DNA from: Pedobacter quisquiliarum
GTDB lineage: Bacteria > Bacteroidota > Bacteroidia > Sphingobacteriales > Sphingobacteriaceae
Direction: 5' to 3'
Assembly: GCF_014642175.1 (NCBI RefSeq)
Contig: NZ_BMIL01000003.1
Location: 1-64,000 of the forward strand
Length of the DNA stretch: 64,000 nucleotides
The notes under the pieces are model-generated. The model saw nothing but the letters and a program-made list of their open reading frames with translations. It was not told the origin of the DNA and did not search any database. Every line of letters begins with the position of its first letter. The first letter of the stretch is position 1. Below, piece by piece: positions 60,968 through 64,000 of this stretch. Both the position numbers and the translations under genes were made by a program.

Positions 60968-61471
60968 CTACTGGGCACCTTTAGCCCCGGGATAGTCAAA
61001 TAACAACATTGTTCCTAAGCCTTTGCTCAGCAAGTTCCATTGCTCAACATCAAAATCAATTATTACTACTGCACATGTTGCCATCGAATAGGTATCATCC
61101 GATGTGAGGTATCCTGCGAAAGCAGAAATCTCGGGATTGTGACCGAACAACGCTACGGTGTCTACATCATCTTCCAGCCCGTTAACAACCCGAAGTAAAG
61201 CAGACGTGCTAGACTCATACATGTAGTCCTTGATCAATATCTCTTCAGGCTCTTTATTCCAGATACCTGCGAATATTCTTGCAGTAGAAATTGCCCGGAT
61301 TGCGGGACTGCTTACCAGGAGTTCCGGTATAAGATGGCGGTTTTTCAGGCGAAACGCCATTTCCTGAGCTTCACTAATCCCTAATGCATCTAATGTTCGA
61401 TCAAAATCTGGTATGCCGTAGGTGGCACTCTTCGCGTTTCCATGTCTTACCAGTATTACTTGTTTGCTCAT
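60968..61471 (-). CDS. SixA-like histidine phosphatase
   Basis: A 167-residue protein of the phosphoglycerate-mutase/SixA fold. The catalytic R-H-G motif is in I-L-V-R-H-G-N-A-K near residue 7. S-S-P-A-I-R-A near 54 holds a phosphate-binding Arg, and L-F-G-H-N-P-E near 108 the second His. SixA proteins can remove phosphate from phospho-His in signalling proteins; small-molecule substrates are also possible. It lies 37 bp downstream of the glycosyltransferase gene on the same strand. Confidence 0.88.
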   Translation of the reverse strand: MSKQVILVRHGNAKSATYGIPDFDRTLDALGISEAQEMAFRLKNRHLIPELLVSSPAIRAISTARIFAGIWNKEPEEILIKDYMYESSTSALLRVVNGLEDDVDTVALFGHNPEISAFAGYLTSDDTYSMATCAVVIIDFDVEQWNLLSKGLGTMLLFDYPGAKGAQ

Positions 61472-61508
61472 ACCTATCCATATGCGAATAGTGTACCAAG
61501 ATCGCGTA

Positions 61509-62489
61509 CTAGCGATTGATGAAGTCTGTAATCATGGCGTTAGGAATGTCTTTCATGCACTTAAAGTGGCCTAAAGGACATGCATCCCGGCCAAACTTAG
61601 AGCACGGGCGGCAGGGGAGGTCAATACCAGCTTCAAGGGATTCTTTGACTTTATACGGGAAGACACCTAGTAACTCCGGCGCTGTGCTGCCCCAAATGGA
61701 AACTAGAGGCATGTTGAAGGCCTCTGCAATGTGCGTAAGTCCGGTATCGAAACCAAGGACCTTCTTAGCCTTAGAGACTAGGAATACGGACTGATCGAGG
61801 TTCGTCTTACCGCAGGTTGAGTAGACCCTATCGCCAATAGCAGTCTGAATAAGCTGTGCATTCTCCAGCACATCATTTCCGCCCATGAGCACAATCGGGC
61901 CGTTGATATCCCGGCAAATCTCTATGACTTTCTCCACCGGCATCCGCTTGGTATAATGTGTGGCACCAATCACGAAGGCAACAAAGCCATTCGCGTGTGT
62001 TGCGGGAATTAAGTCCTCCACTTTATATTCCTTGGCAACATAATAGTCTATTGGTTGCTCATCGTTTACAACCCCCAGGAATTTCACCGTCTTTAAATAC
62101 CTTTCTACCAGATGTTCCTTTGGATAGAAGGCAGTCCATTTTAGTTTTAGGCCAAGCCATTTCCGCAGGCGATCTTTCTTGTAGGTAGAGGCAGGTAGAC
62201 CCGTGCTGAGTTTTATGATTGTAGTCCGAAGGTTATTATGAAGATCAATGATGAGGTCAAACTTTTCAAGTTTGATGTCAGCGATCGTGTCTTTAAGCTT
62301 GGGCTTGAGGATATGCAGTTTATCTACATAGGGGTTGTGTTCATAGATATATTTAAACTGCTGTTTCGTTAGAAAGTGGATTTCCGCACCAGGAAGCTGT
62401 CGTTTTAGGCAGCGCACCACAGGCGTGGTGTAGATGATATCGCCCATAGAGCTGAACCTGATGACCAATAGTTTCCTGGGTTGTTCCAC
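61509..62489 (-). CDS. Glycosyltransferase family 9 (heptosyltransferase-like)
   Basis: A 326-residue GT-B enzyme of the LPS heptosyltransferase family. Features: R-F-S-S-M-G-D-I-I-Y-T-T-P near residue 11, D-L-I-I-D-L-H-N-N-L-R near 78, F-V-I-G-A near 171 and the donor-site G-F-D-T-G-L-T-H-I-A-E near 245, with C-R-P-C-S-K-F-G-R-D-A-C-P near 292. It should transfer ADP-heptose to the LPS inner core. The genes for making ADP-heptose are immediately upstream (a 1-bp gap to the adenylyltransferase), so the assignment is well supported. Confidence 0.9.
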   Translation of the reverse strand: MEQPRKLLVIRFSSMGDIIYTTPVVRCLKRQLPGAEIHFLTKQQFKYIYEHNPYVDKLHILKPKLKDTIADIKLEKFDLIIDLHNNLRTTIIKLSTGLPASTYKKDRLRKWLGLKLKWTAFYPKEHLVERYLKTVKFLGVVNDEQPIDYYVAKEYKVEDLIPATHANGFVAFVIGATHYTKRMPVEKVIEICRDINGPIVLMGGNDVLENAQLIQTAIGDRVYSTCGKTNLDQSVFLVSKAKKVLGFDTGLTHIAEAFNMPLVSIWGSTAPELLGVFPYKVKESLEAGIDLPCRPCSKFGRDACPLGHFKCMKDIPNAMITDFINR

Positions 62490-62490
62490 C

Positions 62491-62973
62491 TTAGCTGTTT
62501 TTTATCTTTTCAATAATTGAACTTGAAGAATAACCTGGCAGAAAACTCAATACTTTGACTTCACCGCCATTAGCGATGGTTTCTTCTGCACCTGCAATTT
62601 GTTGGATCTCATAATCGCCACCCTTAATCAAAACATCAGGTTTGATTGCCTTAATCAAATCCAAGGGAGTGTCTTCAGAAAAGAGCACTACGGCATCTAC
62701 AAAAAACATACTCGCCAGCATCGCCGTCCTACTCAGCTCGTTATTTACAGGTCTGCTTGGACCTTTCAGCTTTTGAACAGAGCTATCGCTGTTCAGACCG
62801 ACAATCAAGACATCACCGAGACTAGCAGCCTCAGAAAGATAAGCAAGGTGGCCGGCATGCAGCAAATCGAAGCAGCCATTGGTAAAGACAATTCTTTTAC
62901 CAGATGATCGCCATTCATCGGCTTTGGCGACGATGGCTTCCCTTGAAAATATCTTATCTTCTAAAAACTTCAT
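62491..62973 (-). CDS. rfaE2: D-glycero-beta-D-manno-heptose 1-phosphate adenylyltransferase
   Basis: A 160-residue nucleotidyltransferase that makes ADP-heptose. T-N-G-C-F-D-L-L-H-A-G-H near residue 31 is the (H/T)xGH nucleotide-binding motif, and I-V-G-L-N-S-D-S-S-V near 57 and L-I-K-G-G-D-Y near 134 fit the RfaE domain II family. In many proteobacteria it is fused to the kinase (HldE); here the two are separate genes. It lies within the minus-strand ADP-heptose unit. Confidence 0.94.
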   Translation of the reverse strand: MKFLEDKIFSREAIVAKADEWRSSGKRIVFTNGCFDLLHAGHLAYLSEAASLGDVLIVGLNSDSSVQKLKGPSRPVNNELSRTAMLASMFFVDAVVLFSEDTPLDLIKAIKPDVLIKGGDYEIQQIAGAEETIANGGEVKVLSFLPGYSSSSIIEKIKNS

Positions 62974-63008
62974 GGCGCTTGTGTTAAAGTAGGTCGGTAA
63001 ATTTACGG

Positions 63009-63563
63009 CTAGTATTCTGCATCAATAGCCTTACAAAAAATATGTCCGATAAGTATATGCATCTCCTGGATTCTTGCGGTCGTATCATCAGGAACAACAA
63101 TATTCAGATCGCATAACGCGTTCATTTCCCCACCGTCTCTTCCAGAAAGCCCTAAAGTCACACATCCATATTCCTTCGCGGTATGCAGCGCATGAATGAT
63201 GTTCTTGCTGTTACCACTTGTTGAAATTGCGATTAACAGATCCCCGGGACGTGCCAGTGCGGCAATTTGTCTTGAAAACACGTGGTCGAATCCGTAATCA
63301 TTAGATATGGCTGTAAGTGCAGACGTGTCTACAGTAAGTGCAATTGCTGGTAGTGCTTTCCGTTCCTTCACGTATCTACCAGTCAGTTCTGCGGCGATAT
63401 GTTGTGCATCAGCGGCACTTCCACCGTTACCAGCAATCAAAACCTTCGCACCTGAACGCAGAACAGTACTCAGCATATTTGAGCCCTGCTCTATTGCCGG
63501 GATCAAGGTTTCAATTACCCGGGATAGGGTTTGTTGGTGACTTTGCAGTTCTTCCACGATCAT
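63009..63563 (-). CDS. gmhA: Phosphoheptose isomerase
   Basis: A 184-residue SIS-fold enzyme that converts sedoheptulose-7-phosphate to D-glycero-D-manno-heptose-7-phosphate, the first step of ADP-heptose synthesis. Motifs: A-G-N-G-G-S-A-A-D-A-Q-H near residue 47, E-L-T-G-R near 64, and I-S-T-S-G-N-S-K-N near 112, with a C-terminal His near 171 acting in catalysis. Its ATG overlaps the stop of the kinase gene (ATGA), so the genes are coupled. Confidence 0.94.
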   Translation of the reverse strand: MIVEELQSHQQTLSRVIETLIPAIEQGSNMLSTVLRSGAKVLIAGNGGSAADAQHIAAELTGRYVKERKALPAIALTVDTSALTAISNDYGFDHVFSRQIAALARPGDLLIAISTSGNSKNIIHALHTAKEYGCVTLGLSGRDGGEMNALCDLNIVVPDDTTARIQEMHILIGHIFCKAIDAEY

Positions 63564-64000
63564 TTACGTATATTTTTTATGGCATTTATAATTTCGTCAA
63601 TCGTTGTTGTGGCACTGCCGATCTGTTTGATTACAATAGAAGCAGCAAAGTTTGCATACCTGCAAGCATCTTCGATATCGAAGCCAAGCGACAAACAGTA
63701 GGCCAAAGTGGCCATCACAGTATCTCCGGCACCTGTAACGTCGTAAACCTCTGTGGCCACAACCGGCAGAATTTTGGAATCGTCCGGGGTGATGATGGCG
63801 ATGCCACCTTCCGACAGCGTTACAATCAGGTAGGCTGCAGCCGTGCATTCAAAGATTATGGAAGCAGCGCTTTCAAGGTCCGCCTGGGTGTGAACGCTCA
63901 CCTTCTTTGCCGCCTCCGCAAGTTCCTTACGGTTTGGTTTAATCAGGTAAGCACCATTGTATTTACTGTAGTCAAGACCCTTAGGATCTACAATGATTTT
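63560..64000 (-). CDS. rfaE1: D-glycero-beta-D-manno-heptose-7-phosphate kinase (partial, runs off the window)
   Basis: The reading frame is open to the right edge, so only the C-terminal ~146 residues are visible. It is a PfkB/ribokinase-family sugar kinase: I-V-D-P-K-G and L-I-K-P-N-R-K-E-L at the start of the visible part are typical of the HldE kinase domain, and V-T-G-A-G-D-T-V carries the catalytic Asp. It phosphorylates heptose-7-phosphate at C1 before adenylylation. It overlaps gmhA by 4 bp and heads the visible ADP-heptose unit. Confidence 0.92.
   Translation of the reverse strand, partial: KIIVDPKGLDYSKYNGAYLIKPNRKELAEAAKKVSVHTQADLESAASIIFECTAAAYLIVTLSEGGIAIITPDDSKILPVVATEVYDVTGAGDTVMATLAYCLSLGFDIEDACRYANFAASIVIKQIGSATTTIDEIINAIKNIRK

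Overview
The window is chromosomal DNA from a Bacteroidota bacterium, most likely Sphingobacteriaceae (Pedobacter/Mucilaginibacter-like). The reasons are: a tmRNA tag reading GENNYALAA; promoters of the Bacteroidota type (TTG, 19-23 nt, TAnnTTTG); a SusC/SusD pair; an E1 alpha/beta fusion ketoacid dehydrogenase; the bifunctional DAHP synthase/chorismate mutase; and few Shine-Dalgarno-like sequences. The genus is an inference. No prophage, integrase, insertion sequence or CRISPR array was seen.

Layout. 1-4.5 kb: tmRNA gene, a YdeI-like protein, a secreted serine hydrolase, an aminotransferase and a DUF1573 protein. 4.5-7 kb: the fused E1 ketoacid dehydrogenase. 7-14 kb: aromatic amino-acid biosynthesis on the minus strand. 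One unit is pheA, DAHP synthase/chorismate mutase, aroA, aroC; the other is an S4-domain gene with aroB. 14.2-16.8 kb: proline dehydrogenase, an AraC regulator and a DUF983 protein. 17-25.5 kb: one plus-strand operon holding a tripartite ABC efflux system (adaptor, TolC-like channel, ATPase, two MacB-like permeases) and its sigma-54-type regulator and histidine kinase. 25.5-39.8 kb: mostly single genes (SPL-family radical SAM protein, Gfo/Idh/MocA oxidoreductase, PAS kinase, metallo-hydrolase, serine hydrolase, M13 peptidase) and several unrecognised small membrane proteins and lipoproteins. 40.2-45 kb: SusC/SusD and tRNA-Met. 45-51.5 kb: HAD hydrolase, Mpo1-like protein, RtcB, small proteins, esterase. 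51.5-56 kb: glgA-glgC, a BtuF-like binding protein and a GT8 glycosyltransferase. 56.3-61 kb: tRNA-Leu, tig, clpP-clpX and AMP nucleosidase. 61-64 kb: ADP-heptose genes for the LPS inner core, running off the right edge.

The best candidate for something undescribed is a complete ribosome-mediated attenuator upstream of pheA (12003-12180, minus strand). It has a consensus promoter and a 20-codon leader peptide with eight aromatic residues in a nine-residue stretch. A 9-nt segment covering the last leader codons can pair with the first arm of an 11-bp intrinsic terminator, and the terminator lies just before pheA. The leader carries Tyr, Phe and Trp codons, which fits an operon that makes chorismate for all three amino acids.

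Other points worth a look are a roughly 79-residue low-complexity insert in EPSP synthase, -7 promoter elements that end only 3-7 nt before start codons (possible leaderless mRNAs), several short tandem repeats in intergenic DNA, and a thioredoxin-fold gene remnant upstream of susC.
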